Shown here piece by piece: positions 15,586 through 24,263 of a DNA stretch of 64,000 bases. Position 1 is the stretch's first letter. Each line of letters starts with the position of its first letter. The notes beneath the pieces are model-generated. The model was given only the letters and a program-made list of their open reading frames with translations, was not told the DNA's origin and made no database searches. Position numbers and translations under genes: made by a program. This DNA comes from Thermohalobaculum sp039816045 (lineage in GTDB: Bacteria; Pseudomonadota; Alphaproteobacteria; Rhodobacterales; Rhodobacteraceae), in the NCBI GenBank assembly GCA_039816045.1, contig JBCBYB010000011.1, positions 1 through 64,000 of the forward strand, in the 5' to 3' direction.

Positions 15586-16284
15586 TCACAGCTGCACATG
15601 GATGTGATCGTCGTGTCGGGCGGCGCGGCAACCCTGAAAGCGGAGCTTTGTGCTTTGCACCCCGAGGCGCGTTTCCAGATGCGGCTCGATGAGCACCTTG
15701 CCAATCCTCGGATCAGGATCCCAATCGGGCCAGAGCGGCTGGGCCCATGTCAGATCCCATCGCAGGGTGAGCCAACGTTGGGGGCAGTCGCTCGGCCCTT
15801 CCTCGAAGGCGAAGTAGCCGACCGGCGAGCGGGTCTGGCCCGGCAGATAACCCTCGTCGTCCCGATAGTAGAAAGCAAGGTCCGCGCTTCTCCCGCGCCG
15901 GTGGCTCAGATGTGGCAGCATCGGGAACCCGTCGAGGAAGGGAAAGCCAGCGTCCAGCACCAAGGTCTCGGTGCCCGGGTGACGCGCCTCCATCGCCTCC
16001 GCTGCGTCTTCCAGCGCTTGGGCCAGCGCCGGCACCGCATAGTGACGGTTGAGCACGCAATAGAGCATCGATTGCATCCGGAGCGGCCCGTCGCCAAGAC
16101 AGGGTAGCGGCACGCGGCCGAGCGCCGGCGCCGCCCACGCAGCCATCAGAGAGAGCGCCACATAGCCCGCCACAAAGGTCAACACCCGGCGCCGAGCGCA
16201 CAGTGCGAGCAACCAAGCGAGACCACCAATCTGAGTCAGCACGGTGAGCGCCAGAACTGCCAGGCCGTGGATGAACAGGTGCAT
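15586..16284 (-). CDS. Membrane-anchored LAS-type (lysostaphin/D-Ala-D-Ala-like) metallopeptidase homologue
   Basis: 232 residues. Two N-terminal membrane helices occupy about 4-28 and 33-55. The rest is soluble, probably periplasmic. HRRGRSAD provides His128 and Asp135, the HxxxxxxD zinc motif of LAS enzymes (MepA, VanX, lysostaphin group), and the C-terminus ends DDHIHVQL with the HxH pair His227/His229. Such enzymes cleave peptidoglycan stem or cross-link peptides. Overall sequence is unlike the common MepA proteins, so the assignment rests on the motif and spacing. It is 9 bases from the oxygenase gene upstream of it. Confidence 0.7.
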   Translation of the reverse strand: MHLFIHGLAVLALTVLTQIGGLAWLLALCARRRVLTFVAGYVALSLMAAWAAPALGRVPLPCLGDGPLRMQSMLYCVLNRHYAVPALAQALEDAAEAMEARHPGTETLVLDAGFPFLDGFPMLPHLSHRRGRSADLAFYYRDDEGYLPGQTRSPVGYFAFEEGPSDCPQRWLTLRWDLTWAQPLWPDWDPDPRIGKVLIEPHLETRLGVQSTKLRFQGCRAARHDDHIHVQL

Positions 16285-16293
16285 CAGCGCCCG

Positions 16294-17136
16294 TCAGCCT
16301 TTGAGACCGATTTCGCGGAGGCGCTCGGTCAGGAAATCATCCGCCGTGGTACCGGGCTTCAGCGTCACCTCGGGGCGGGGATGCAGGAACATCGGCATCG
16401 AGAAGCGGGGCTTCCCGGCCTCCGCCGCCGGCGGGTTCACCACCTGGTGCACCGTCGCGGGATAATACCCCCCCGTCGCCATCTCGAGCATATCGCCCGC
16501 ATTGATCGCCATCATCCCCGGATCGCACGGCACGCGGTGCCAGGTCCCGCTTGTGTCCTTGGCCTCAAGCCCCGGCTCCGATCCCGCCAGAAGGCACGTG
16601 ACGAGGTTGATATCGCCATGGGCGGCGGCGCGCACCGCCCCGGGCTCGGGCGGCACCTCAAGGGCCGGGTAGTGCAGGATCCGCAGCAGGTTCTGCTTGG
16701 ACCCTGCGAGCATTGCCGGCAGCGGTTCGGAGAGAGCAGCGGTCACCTCCGCCGGGCTCTCGGCCTGCAGCCACTCGAGCAGACGTTGACCGACCGCCAC
16801 CAGATCCGCATGCAGCGCACGGGTCTCGGCCTCCAGCGCCTCCGGCACCGGCCCGTCGGGATAGACGTGGTAGAACTCCTTCAGGTCCTTGACCGCGCTG
16901 TCCTTGGCGTTCTCGGAGCGGAAGGGGAAATAGCCCTCCGCCGCGCCTTCCTTACGGGTGAAGGCGTGCTTTTCCTCGGAGTTGAAGAACGTGCCCCACA
17001 GCGCATAGGTCCGCTCGATCCGCTCCGGCGTGACCGGGTGATCGGTGAGCACGGCAAACCCGGTCTCGTGCAGCGAGCGGGCAAAGGCGGCGGGCGCCGC
17101 GGGATCGGTATAGGAGACGGTCGCGATCTCGAACAT
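16294..17136 (-). CDS. Isopenicillin-N-synthase-like 2-oxoglutarate/Fe(II) dioxygenase
   Basis: 280 residues. The N-terminal DIOX_N region includes FARSLHETGFAVLTDHPV. The Fe(II) triad is visible: His and Asp in AAHGDINLVTCLLAGSEPG, and the distal His in YPATVHQVVNPP. The 2-oxoglutarate arginine is in RFSMPMFLHPRPE. These non-haem enzymes hydroxylate or oxidatively cyclise small molecules; in proteobacteria many are uncharacterised and not involved in beta-lactam synthesis. No biosynthetic cluster surrounds it. Cytoplasmic and full length. Confidence 0.9.
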   Translation of the reverse strand: MFEIATVSYTDPAAPAAFARSLHETGFAVLTDHPVTPERIERTYALWGTFFNSEEKHAFTRKEGAAEGYFPFRSENAKDSAVKDLKEFYHVYPDGPVPEALEAETRALHADLVAVGQRLLEWLQAESPAEVTAALSEPLPAMLAGSKQNLLRILHYPALEVPPEPGAVRAAAHGDINLVTCLLAGSEPGLEAKDTSGTWHRVPCDPGMMAINAGDMLEMATGGYYPATVHQVVNPPAAEAGKPRFSMPMFLHPRPEVTLKPGTTADDFLTERLREIGLKG

Positions 17137-17171
17137 GGGCTGGCCTCGGGGTCAGGGGATTTGGCGCCATC

Positions 17172-17523
17172 CTAGACGGTGACGGCGGGCCGGCAAAGAC
17201 CTCGCCGGACGAGGCAAGGATCATGAAGGGGAGCGCGCGGCCCTGGGCATAGACTTCACTGCCAGGGGAACTCTCGCCATCAGCCACCGGTCGGTTAGGC
17301 GCATGCGCTCCGCTCTCGCTGTCGTCAACCGCGCCGATCTGTGGATCGGTATAGGTCCCCCGGGGATCAGCGGCTCCGTCACCGTGAAGCGGAAATCGAA
17401 CGTCGTCACGGTGGAGAAGACCGGGGTCACCGTATCGAAATCGCCCGCCGCAAACTGGACAGTGGCGGCACCCGCGGGCGCGGCGCTGAGACAGCCTACG
17501 AGAAGGCCAGGGATCAGGCGCAT
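17172..17523 (-). pseudogene. Frameshifted gene for a secreted protein
   Basis: The frame starts with MRLIPGLLVGCLSAAPAGA, a good signal peptide, followed by FAAGDFDTVTPVFSTVTTFDFRFTVTEPL. After the run CCCCGGGGG near 17355-17365 the continuing protein-like text is in another frame, GTYTDPQIGAVDDSES and GSEVYAQGRALPFMI. One extra G in the run would join the two. A further shift near the end would reach the TAG at 17172-17174. The joined product looks like the small exported proteins with TEPL..G.Y.DP...AVD that are common in marine alphaproteobacteria. A sequencing error in the homopolymer is possible. Confidence 0.55.
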
Positions 17524-17597
17524 GGGGCTCTCCGTTCTTGTCGCCGGCGGCGTACAAGGATCGGGGGGCAGAACAACCTAAACGCGAGTCTTTTGCG

Positions 17598-18521
17598 TCA
17601 GGGCAACCAGCCCGCATGCAATGCGCAGAGGAATTGGGCCCGAACCCCCTCGATGTCAGCGTCGAGGCAGATCTCGACAGGACGGCCCGATGGCGCCTCC
17701 CGCGTCTGGCCCACGGCCTCGCCGTCAAGCGTGACGGCCAGGGGGGCTGCGTGGGTTGTGAAAAGCTCCGGCGCGTGGGCGGCGATCACAGCGGCCGGGT
17801 CATGGAGATGGCAGCCATCGATCTCCGCCGTCCGGCGGTGGAAGTCGAAGTAGAACTCGGCCGCCTCGGCGAGGAAAGCGCCGGTCCGCGGAGACGCCGA
17901 CACCATGGGCAGGAGATCCGCGGCGGTGCAGGTGATGCGCTCGGTGACATCCAGCCCGACCAACGTCACGGGCCAGTCAGCGCCGAAGACACGTTCGGCA
18001 GCATGCGGGTCCTGCCAGATATTCGCCTCGGCATAAGGCGTGACATTGCCTCCGCAGCGAACCGCACCACCCATTACGATCACCGAGCGCACGGTACTAG
18101 CGATCCCCGGCGTCGCATCCAGAGCGGCGGCAAGATTGGTCAACGGACCGACAGCCACAATGGTGACTTCGCCAGGACGCGCGGCACAGTTCTCGGCCAG
18201 AAACTGCGGTGCCGAACGCGGATCCGCGAGGCGCGTGGGCTCTGGGAGGGACACGGTGCCAAAGCCGGCTGGGCCGTGAACATGGGTCGCGTCGCCGACG
18301 GGCGCCTGCACTCGCGGACCGTCCGCACCGACCGCCACGGGGATGTCCGCTCCGGCAAGCTCCACCAAGCGCAGCGCATTGGCCGCCGCGAGTGCCCCGG
18401 GGACATTGCCATAAACCGAGGTGAGCCCGATCAGATCGACCTCGGGGGCGGCCAGCGCATAGAGGATCGCCATTGCGTCGTCGACGCCGGGATCCGTATC
18501 GATGATGATGGGCAGGGTCAT
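17598..18521 (-). CDS. Nucleoside hydrolase (inosine-uridine preferring type)
   Basis: 307 residues. The N-terminal calcium-binding motif DTDPGVDDA (Asp8, Asp10, Asp14, Asp15) is intact. VGPLTNLAAAL and SVIVMGGAV follow, and a later aspartate and histidine sit in CHLHDPAAV. It cleaves nucleosides to ribose and free base. The ATG at 18521 overlaps the sugar kinase gene by 4 bases, so base release and ribose phosphorylation are coupled. The two-residue difference among families does not allow a purine or pyrimidine preference to be named. Confidence 0.93.
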   Translation of the reverse strand: MTLPIIIDTDPGVDDAMAILYALAAPEVDLIGLTSVYGNVPGALAAANALRLVELAGADIPVAVGADGPRVQAPVGDATHVHGPAGFGTVSLPEPTRLADPRSAPQFLAENCAARPGEVTIVAVGPLTNLAAALDATPGIASTVRSVIVMGGAVRCGGNVTPYAEANIWQDPHAAERVFGADWPVTLVGLDVTERITCTAADLLPMVSASPRTGAFLAEAAEFYFDFHRRTAEIDGCHLHDPAAVIAAHAPELFTTHAAPLAVTLDGEAVGQTREAPSGRPVEICLDADIEGVRAQFLCALHAGWLP

Positions 18522-19390
18522 CGGTTCTCCAGAAAGGCATCGACCTCGGCGGCGGTCGGAACAGCATCGGCAGCGCCTGGGCGGGTAACCTGGAGCGCAG
18601 CCGCTGCAGCAGCCCGGCGCATCGCTTCGGCGGGTGGGAGCCCGAGATCCAGCCCCGCGAGCGCGTAGCCCAGAAAGCAGTCGCCCGCCCCGGTCGTATC
18701 CACCGGCTCGACAGGGAAGGCGGGGATGTCGAGCGCCTCGCCCTTGGTGATCAGCCGGGCCCCTCGGGCACCGAGGGTTAGCAGCACCTGACCAACCGGT
18801 AGGTCGCCAAGCCCCAGGCCCAGATGGCGTTCCAAAGCAGCGGCCTCCCCTTCGTTCAGCGCCAAGAGATCGAGGCCATCGAGCACCGCTTCCGTGGCCG
18901 AAGGATCGAAGGGGGCCGCGGCATAAGCGGTGCGCAACCCCGCCGCTCGTGCAGCCGCAAAACCCTCGGCAACCCGGCTCGTCTCGTTCTGCGCAAGCCA
19001 CCAATCCCCGGGCCTCGCCTGTCCGAGTGCGGCAGCGATGAGTCCTTCAGGGATTGCTTGGTTCGCACCGCCGTGGATGACGATGCGATTCTCACCCGAG
19101 GGCTCGACAAAGATGATCGCGTGGCCGGTCGCCTCGGGAACCTCAGCGAGATGTTCGACCCCGACGCCACCGACCGAGAGCCGGTCTCGGGTCCAAGCGC
19201 CCTCGGCCCCGATCGCCCCAACAAAGCGCACCGCGCTACCGGCCGCAGCCGCCGCCAGCGCCTGGTTCGCGCCCTTGCCGCCGAGGCCGAAGGCGTAACC
19301 GTCATCCGCGAGCGTCTCCCCCGGTCCAGGGGCGTGGTCGACCCGGTAGACATGGTCGATATTGACCGACCCCAGCACATGCACCGTCAT
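18518..19390 (-). CDS. rbsK: Ribokinase-like PfkB family sugar kinase
   Basis: 290 residues. GSVNIDHVYRVDHAPGPGET and GLGGKGANQALAAA match the sugar-binding N-terminal PfkB motif, and DTTGAGDCFLGY (Asp231 to Asp237, the catalytic base) is the ATP-site signature. These match ribokinase, which makes ribose 5-phosphate. The nucleoside hydrolase just downstream supplies ribose, so the pair forms a short nucleoside-to-pentose-phosphate route. It overlaps both neighbours by 4 bases. Deoxyribokinase or a pseudouridine kinase cannot be fully excluded by eye. Confidence 0.88.
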   Translation of the reverse strand: MTVHVLGSVNIDHVYRVDHAPGPGETLADDGYAFGLGGKGANQALAAAAAGSAVRFVGAIGAEGAWTRDRLSVGGVGVEHLAEVPEATGHAIIFVEPSGENRIVIHGGANQAIPEGLIAAALGQARPGDWWLAQNETSRVAEGFAAARAAGLRTAYAAAPFDPSATEAVLDGLDLLALNEGEAAALERHLGLGLGDLPVGQVLLTLGARGARLITKGEALDIPAFPVEPVDTTGAGDCFLGYALAGLDLGLPPAEAMRRAAAAAALQVTRPGAADAVPTAAEVDAFLENR

Positions 19391-20046
19391 GCCGCGTGCC
19401 TCTCCGTTCTACAGACCGCCGAGACGAAGGCCTCGAGCAGCGCCCGATCGAGCCGGCCCTCGGGGCGCAGCCGCGAGCAAACATCAACGCCGAATGGACG
19501 CACCCGGGAGATCGCCTCGGCGACGTTTGAGGGATCGAGCCCACCTGCGAGGAACACAGGCCGCTGCGAGCGGCGCACGACCTCGGCGCTCAGCGCCCAG
19601 TCGTGGGTCTCTCCGGTCCCTCCGAGAACCGCTTCGCCCGGGCGACCGCTGTCGAGCAGGAATGCGTCGCAGTAGGGCGCGTGCCGCTCCATGACATTCG
19701 GCGCATCCGGGTCGCTCATATGGATCACCTGGATGACGGTCAGACCGCGCGTCGCCAACTTGGCCGCCTCCCCGGGCGCGATATGCCGGACGACTTGGAC
19801 TGTTCCCACCCCGGCCAATGTCGCATCGGCTTCAATGGCGTCGGCCGTCTCCGATGCGGTCAGCAGAACCGGGCGGGCCCAGGGCGGCGCAGCACCGGCG
19901 ATCTCCGTCGCCTGCGCGAGTGGGATTGGCCCTGGCCCGCTCGGCATCGGTCCCACCAACCCCAGCAGATCGGCCCCGGCGGCGACTGCCATGCGGGCCT
20001 CACCTTCCGTCTCGATACAGCAGATCTTGATGCGGGTGCGGGCCAT
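19387..20046 (-). CDS. TrpF-like (phosphoribosylanthranilate isomerase family) protein
   Basis: 219 residues from ATG 20046, placed 4 bases after GGAGG; the ATG one codon upstream is too close to it. The start RIKICCIETEGEARMAVAAGADLLGLV matches PRAI, whose KICG motif carries the catalytic cysteine; here the glycine is a second cysteine (Cys9-Cys10). DAFLLDSG supplies the acid aspartate, and FLAGGLDPSNVAEAI is the phosphate-binding end. The family makes tryptophan, but the gene leads a coupled operon with a ribose kinase and nucleoside hydrolase rather than trp genes. A specialised sugar-phosphate isomerase is possible. Confidence 0.8.
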   Translation of the reverse strand: MARTRIKICCIETEGEARMAVAAGADLLGLVGPMPSGPGPIPLAQATEIAGAAPPWARPVLLTASETADAIEADATLAGVGTVQVVRHIAPGEAAKLATRGLTVIQVIHMSDPDAPNVMERHAPYCDAFLLDSGRPGEAVLGGTGETHDWALSAEVVRRSQRPVFLAGGLDPSNVAEAISRVRPFGVDVCSRLRPEGRLDRALLEAFVSAVCRTERHAA

Positions 20047-20185
20047 CATGCCTCCAAGGGGCCGTCTTGCAGGTAGAGACGCGCAGGGGCCGGCGCCTGT
20101 CAAGCCCGGTCACCAGAGTGGCGGGATGGTCCGACCGCACGCACCGTGCTAGCGCTGAGGGGTTCGCCGTTCTGAAAGGCCCGCG

Positions 20186-21109
20186 ATGTCCGAGGCTCCG
20201 CCGATCCCGTCCCCCGCGCACAGCGATGCTCGGCGCGAGGCGCTGCGAGGGCATGCGGCGATGCTGGCCTTTGCGGCCCTGATCTCGGTCTCCTTCACGC
20301 TCGGAGACCGCGCGGCACCCCATATCGATCCTGCAGCGATGACGACAGTGCGGTTTCTCTTGGCGGTCGTCATAACGGGGCTCGTCGCCCTGCCCCTGAT
20401 GCGGCTGGCGCATTTCCGCGCGCCCTGGCGGTTCGCCGTGATCGGCGGGCTCTTCGGCGCGTATTTCGTGCTGATGTTCGAAGGATTGCAGCTCACCGAC
20501 CCGGTGTCGCTGGCGGCGATCTTTACGCTGATCCCGATCATGTCCGCGGGCTGTGGCTGGGTGCTGCTGCGCCAAGTCACGACCCCTGGGATGGCCCTGG
20601 CTCTTGTGATCGGCGGTGCTGGAGCACTTTGGGTGGTCTTCCGCGCCGAGATCGCGGCCCTCTTGCGCTTCGATCTCGGCCGGGGGGAGGCGCTGTTTCT
20701 CATCGGCTGTGCCTTCCACGCGGTCTATACGCCCCTACTGGCCAAGCTCAATCGCGGTGAACCCGCCCTCGTCTTCGGCTTCGGAACCCTGGTTGGCGGC
20801 CTCGTCGCCACCGCAAGCTATGGCGGACGGGAGCTTCTCAACACCCAGTGGAGCGCGCTGCCCGGCATCGTCTGGATTGCAATCCTGTATCTCGGGATCA
20901 TGGCGACGGCGGTCAGCTTCTTCCTGACCCGCTATGCCGCTCTCCGCCTGCCAGCCTCCAAGGTTATGGCCTATGGCTATTTGGTGCCGAGCTTCGTGAT
21001 CCTCTGGGAAACGCTGCTGGATGCCGAACGGGTGGGTGCGCCGGTCCTGCTTGGGGTGCTGGCAACGCTCGTGGCGCTTGGTTTGCTGCTTCGAGACGAG
21101 CGCCGCTAG
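20186..21109 (+). CDS. EamA/DMT family transporter
   Basis: 307 residues with ten expected membrane helices in two EamA repeats. The first has ISVSFTLGDRAAPHIDPAAMTTVRF and VLMFEGLQLTDPVSLAAIFTLIPI; the second contains FLTRYAALRLPASKVMAYGYLVP and a final helix VLLGVLATLVALGLLL. Members export metabolites such as amino acids. It diverges from the TrpF-like gene with 139 bases between. Its TAG stop shares the palindrome CTAG at 21106-21109 with the stop of the convergent coiled-coil gene, so no terminator separates them. Confidence 0.9.
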   Translation: MSEAPPIPSPAHSDARREALRGHAAMLAFAALISVSFTLGDRAAPHIDPAAMTTVRFLLAVVITGLVALPLMRLAHFRAPWRFAVIGGLFGAYFVLMFEGLQLTDPVSLAAIFTLIPIMSAGCGWVLLRQVTTPGMALALVIGGAGALWVVFRAEIAALLRFDLGRGEALFLIGCAFHAVYTPLLAKLNRGEPALVFGFGTLVGGLVATASYGGRELLNTQWSALPGIVWIAILYLGIMATAVSFFLTRYAALRLPASKVMAYGYLVPSFVILWETLLDAERVGAPVLLGVLATLVALGLLLRDERR

Positions 21110-21504
21110 CCAGCATCCCGCTCGAGATCGGCGATGCGCTGGCGGGCAAACGCCAAGCCCTCCCAGGCCGTCTGCGCCTCGGCCTTGGCCTCGCGGACAG
21201 CGGTATCGGCGGATTCCTGGGCATCTGCGATCCGGGCGTCACGCTCTGCGGCGGCCTCCAAGAGACCCGCCTCAAAAGCGATGCGCTCCTCGGACAGCGT
21301 GGCCTCGAGCGCCTCGACCTGCGCCTCCGCCTCTTCCCGAGCCTCCTCGGCAAGCGCCAACTCCGACATGAGAGACCGGATCTGTCCACGCTCGGAACTC
21401 GTGGCCCGGGCGATCAAGCTCCAGAGCCAATGCAACACCCAACCGACCAGAACCGCCGCGAAGAGGGCACCTGCAATGACCCATGTGAGTTCGTCGGCCG
21501 TCAT
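21106..21504 (-). CDS. Single-pass membrane protein with long coiled coil
   Basis: 132 residues. One membrane helix occupies about 8-32 (WVIAGALFAAVLVGWVLHW). Residues 37-131 are almost entirely charged heptad-type sequence rich in Ala, Glu and Arg, such as EEAREEAEAQVEALEATL, and should form a coiled coil. No known family is recognised. Its start overlaps the stop of the OmpA/BON gene by 4 bases, so the two proteins are made together and may form a trans-envelope pair, one end in the membrane and one reaching peptidoglycan. Confidence 0.7.
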   Translation of the reverse strand: MTADELTWVIAGALFAAVLVGWVLHWLWSLIARATSSERGQIRSLMSELALAEEAREEAEAQVEALEATLSEERIAFEAGLLEAAAERDARIADAQESADTAVREAKAEAQTAWEGLAFARQRIADLERDAG

Positions 21505-23378
21505 CGCCGCGCCTCCTCGGTCGCGCTCATCACTTCGAACGCAATCCGTCGGTTGCGCTCACGCCCAGTCTCGGTGCGGTTGGAGGCAATGGGCCGGCTT
21601 TCACCGTAGCCTTTCACGCTCAGCCGCCCAATCCGTATGCCGCGTTGCAGGAAGGCATCCCTCACCGCATTTGCCCGCGCAAGGCTCAGCCTTTCGTTGA
21701 AGCCCTCAGACCCCTGCCAGTCCGTGTGCCCGCCAATCTCGAAAGGAGCGTTCGGACAGCGCCGCATCAGATCCGCCAGGGTGTCGAGCGTCGGCGCTGA
21801 CGCCGCCGCAAGGTCCGCGCTGCCGGGGTCGAAGCTCAAAGGGTTCGCCGACACATGCCCGTTCAAGCGCAACAAGCAGCGCTCGGGGGTCATCGGTTCG
21901 CCCGCCACTTGCGCTGGGAGATCCACGCTGAATGCGGTGTTGATCTCGAGGTCCAACACGCCCTCGCTCAGCGCGCGGTGGATCTGCCCGGCGATCACGG
22001 GGTCCTCGATCCGCCCTGTCAGTTCCAGGCGGCGGTCGGTAAGTTCCAGGCGCCCCTCCGGCAGAAGGGCGAGGGCCTCTACCCCAGCAAAGCTCGCCAC
22101 CTGCCAGTCCGCCTCATGTTCGGCAAGTGTCTCGAGCGGGCTGAGCGCATCGCTCAGAATTTGGCCCGGGAACCGAGCCGAGGCGAGCGCACGAAGCGCC
22201 TTCACCATCGGCTCGCCCGGAATGCGTCCCGCCAGCACCACCCCGTCACTGTCGAAACTTGCCGTCAACCACGGTCGATGCTGTATCTCAGGCAGAGTTC
22301 CGCTCTCGTCCGCAACCTGATCTGTTTCGGGAGCGGGCGCCGCTTCCTCAGGCTGGATCAGCCGCCCCCGATAGCCCTTGGGCAACCACGCGGCGAGAGC
22401 GCTTTCCACTTGGGCTGTTTGATTGGCATCGAGAGGCCCATTCGCGGTCAGGCGTACGGTGCCATGCGCGACCCTGAGATGTCCCTCGGGCAAGAGGTTC
22501 AGCACCCTTAACCCCATAGCGACCGCCTCCGGCCAATCTCCCGCTGGTCCTCCGAGACCGACCGCGCAGGCTCCAGGCGTCTCGGCAAGCCCCGCCCGCA
22601 ACAGCATCGCCAAAATCGCCTCGGCTTCCTCTGGAGACCGTGCGGCGCATTTCTCGAGCCTGAGCGCACCACCTGCCGCGCGAGACAACGAGACCGAAAA
22701 GGGGGAGATGACAGGCGGCGGAACCCTAAGATCGAGGGCGACCCGAACATCGTCGGTCGTGGCCGAGACAAGCCCCGCCATGGTCTCGGTTCGCTGCTCC
22801 TCACTTGCCACCAGCCCAGTGACCCGTAAAAGACCGGGCTCCAGCACCGCGTGCGCTTGCGGGATCATCGCAACGGCGCGAGCCGCCAGCGCAAAGGCGA
22901 GGGGTGGACCATCCGACGCGGCACCGATCTCGACCAAAGTCTCGGGCAGCAGTCGCGGCGCCTCCTCGGCAAAGGCGCGCAGCAACCCCGCCTTAGTCGC
23001 CTCATCCGGGACAAGCCCGGTCAGCGTGACGTCCAACCCGTTGCGCAGCATGTCGACCTTTGGGGCCGGCAGTTTGGGCCGGCGTGGCGGGCGCAGGCGG
23101 ATCTGATCGTCGATCTCGGAATAAGGCGGTGCAGCCCGAACCACGGCTTCGATCGCAAGGCTCTGACTGTCGGCATCGGGCGCAATGCCCAGCACGGCAA
23201 TCTGGAGCCCGTCCATGCGCACCCGCGCCCAGGTGAGATCCATCGCCTTGAGCGACACGTCCATGCGCTCCGTTGCAATCCGTTCAAACTCGCCTGTTGC
23301 AAACCGGCCTGCCACCAGCGCGCCATACCCGGCGATGCCGAGCAAGACTATGAGGGCAGCAAGGCGCGTGATCATCAT
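21501..23378 (-). CDS. OmpA-family protein with BON-like repeats
   Basis: 625 residues. An N-terminal helix (MMITRLAALIVLLGIAGYGALVAG) anchors or exports the protein. The middle contains several repeats of the BON type, for example LDVTLTGLVPDEATKAGLLRAF, LLRVTGLVASEEQRTETM and LELTGRIEDPVIAGQIHRAL. The C-terminal 110 residues are an OmpA peptidoglycan-binding domain: NPLSFDPGSADL, then IGGHTDWQGSEGFNERLSLA and VKGYGESRPIASN. It would link the membrane to the cell wall. Length is large for OmpA lipoproteins because of the repeats. Confidence 0.85.
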   Translation of the reverse strand: MMITRLAALIVLLGIAGYGALVAGRFATGEFERIATERMDVSLKAMDLTWARVRMDGLQIAVLGIAPDADSQSLAIEAVVRAAPPYSEIDDQIRLRPPRRPKLPAPKVDMLRNGLDVTLTGLVPDEATKAGLLRAFAEEAPRLLPETLVEIGAASDGPPLAFALAARAVAMIPQAHAVLEPGLLRVTGLVASEEQRTETMAGLVSATTDDVRVALDLRVPPPVISPFSVSLSRAAGGALRLEKCAARSPEEAEAILAMLLRAGLAETPGACAVGLGGPAGDWPEAVAMGLRVLNLLPEGHLRVAHGTVRLTANGPLDANQTAQVESALAAWLPKGYRGRLIQPEEAAPAPETDQVADESGTLPEIQHRPWLTASFDSDGVVLAGRIPGEPMVKALRALASARFPGQILSDALSPLETLAEHEADWQVASFAGVEALALLPEGRLELTDRRLELTGRIEDPVIAGQIHRALSEGVLDLEINTAFSVDLPAQVAGEPMTPERCLLRLNGHVSANPLSFDPGSADLAAASAPTLDTLADLMRRCPNAPFEIGGHTDWQGSEGFNERLSLARANAVRDAFLQRGIRIGRLSVKGYGESRPIASNRTETGRERNRRIAFEVMSATEEARR

Positions 23379-23501
23379 GCGTCGCTCCGTAGGCCGACCG
23401 GTCAGCCCAATTGCCCAACCTCTGCCCGATGCGACCAGTGGGTGCAAGCGTGGGCACCGAGATGGTAGCCTCGGTGGACTTCTCGTGGATCGGAGACCAG
23501 C

Positions 23502-24260
23502 ATGACGGGTTTTGATGTCGACCTGCCGAGGATCTTTGCGCATCGGGGGGCGAGTGCCGTCGCTCCGGAGAACACATTGCCGGCCTTCGAGGCCGCTGCC
23601 GCCATAGGCGCGCGCGCAGTGGAATTCGACGTCTCGCTGCTGGGGGATGGGACCGCGGTGATCCACCATGATGGCAATTTCGCGCGATGTACGAACCGGG
23701 AGGGTGCCTTGGCGGAGGCCTCACGCGCGGATCTCGCAACCTTGGATGCCGGTGCCTGGTTTGCAGACGCCTTTCGCGGGGCAGTTGTCCCGGAGTTGAG
23801 TGCAGCCTTGGATTGCCTAGAAACGCTTGGGCTCGCCGCCAATCTCGAGATCAAGCTGCATGGCGCCGATCCCGCGCGTTTCGCGGACACGGTCGCCGAG
23901 GCGCTGGCCGCCCGCCCCACCCTTGCAGCAAGGACCGTGGTCTCCAGTTTCGATCACGTCGCGCTTGAGGCCTTAGCACGGGTCTCACCGGACCAGCCGC
24001 TCGCCGCCTTGTGGTCTCTCCCCCCATCCGATTGGCGCGCTCGCATGATGGATATGGGCGCAAGCGCTCTCCACACAAACTGGCGCAAGCTCACGCCAGC
24101 AACCCTTGAAGAGGCCGTAGAGACGCAGATCCCCGTCCGCGTCTACACCTGCAACGACCCCGCGGAGCTCGCTCCATTCCGTCCACTCTTGAGCGCCGTG
24201 ATCACGGACGACCCGCGTGTCTTCTTCGGCGATCCCGATTGGGCCGAATGGGCGACATGA
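23502..24260 (+). CDS. ugpQ: Glycerophosphodiester phosphodiesterase
   Basis: 252 residues. The GDPD motifs are all present: FAHRGASAVAPENTLPAFEAA with the first catalytic His and Arg plus the PENT motif, VEFDVSLLGDGTAVIHHDG with the metal-binding Glu/Asp and second His, and LAANLEIKLHG with the third metal ligand. It hydrolyses glycerophosphodiesters to glycerol 3-phosphate and an alcohol. No signal peptide is seen, so it is the cytoplasmic UgpQ type. It diverges from the OmpA/BON gene and converges on the prepilin peptidase gene with 3 bases between. Confidence 0.93.
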   Translation: MTGFDVDLPRIFAHRGASAVAPENTLPAFEAAAAIGARAVEFDVSLLGDGTAVIHHDGNFARCTNREGALAEASRADLATLDAGAWFADAFRGAVVPELSAALDCLETLGLAANLEIKLHGADPARFADTVAEALAARPTLAARTVVSSFDHVALEALARVSPDQPLAALWSLPPSDWRARMMDMGASALHTNWRKLTPATLEEAVETQIPVRVYTCNDPAELAPFRPLLSAVITDDPRVFFGDPDWAEWAT

Positions 24261-24263
24261 CGA

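Noticed and set aside
13798..16107. 769-codon plus-strand open frame opposite the BMP binding protein
   Set aside because: Antisense to several genes with strong motifs and signal peptide; composition is that of a mirror frame.
16294..17136. Beta-lactam antibiotic cluster based on the isopenicillin-N-synthase-like gene
   Set aside because: No ACV synthetase or other antibiotic genes are present; this oxygenase family is widespread in proteobacteria with other roles.
19387..20046. Plain assignment as the tryptophan-pathway trpF
   Set aside because: No trp genes nearby and coupling to nucleoside genes; the symbol was withheld because the role is uncertain.
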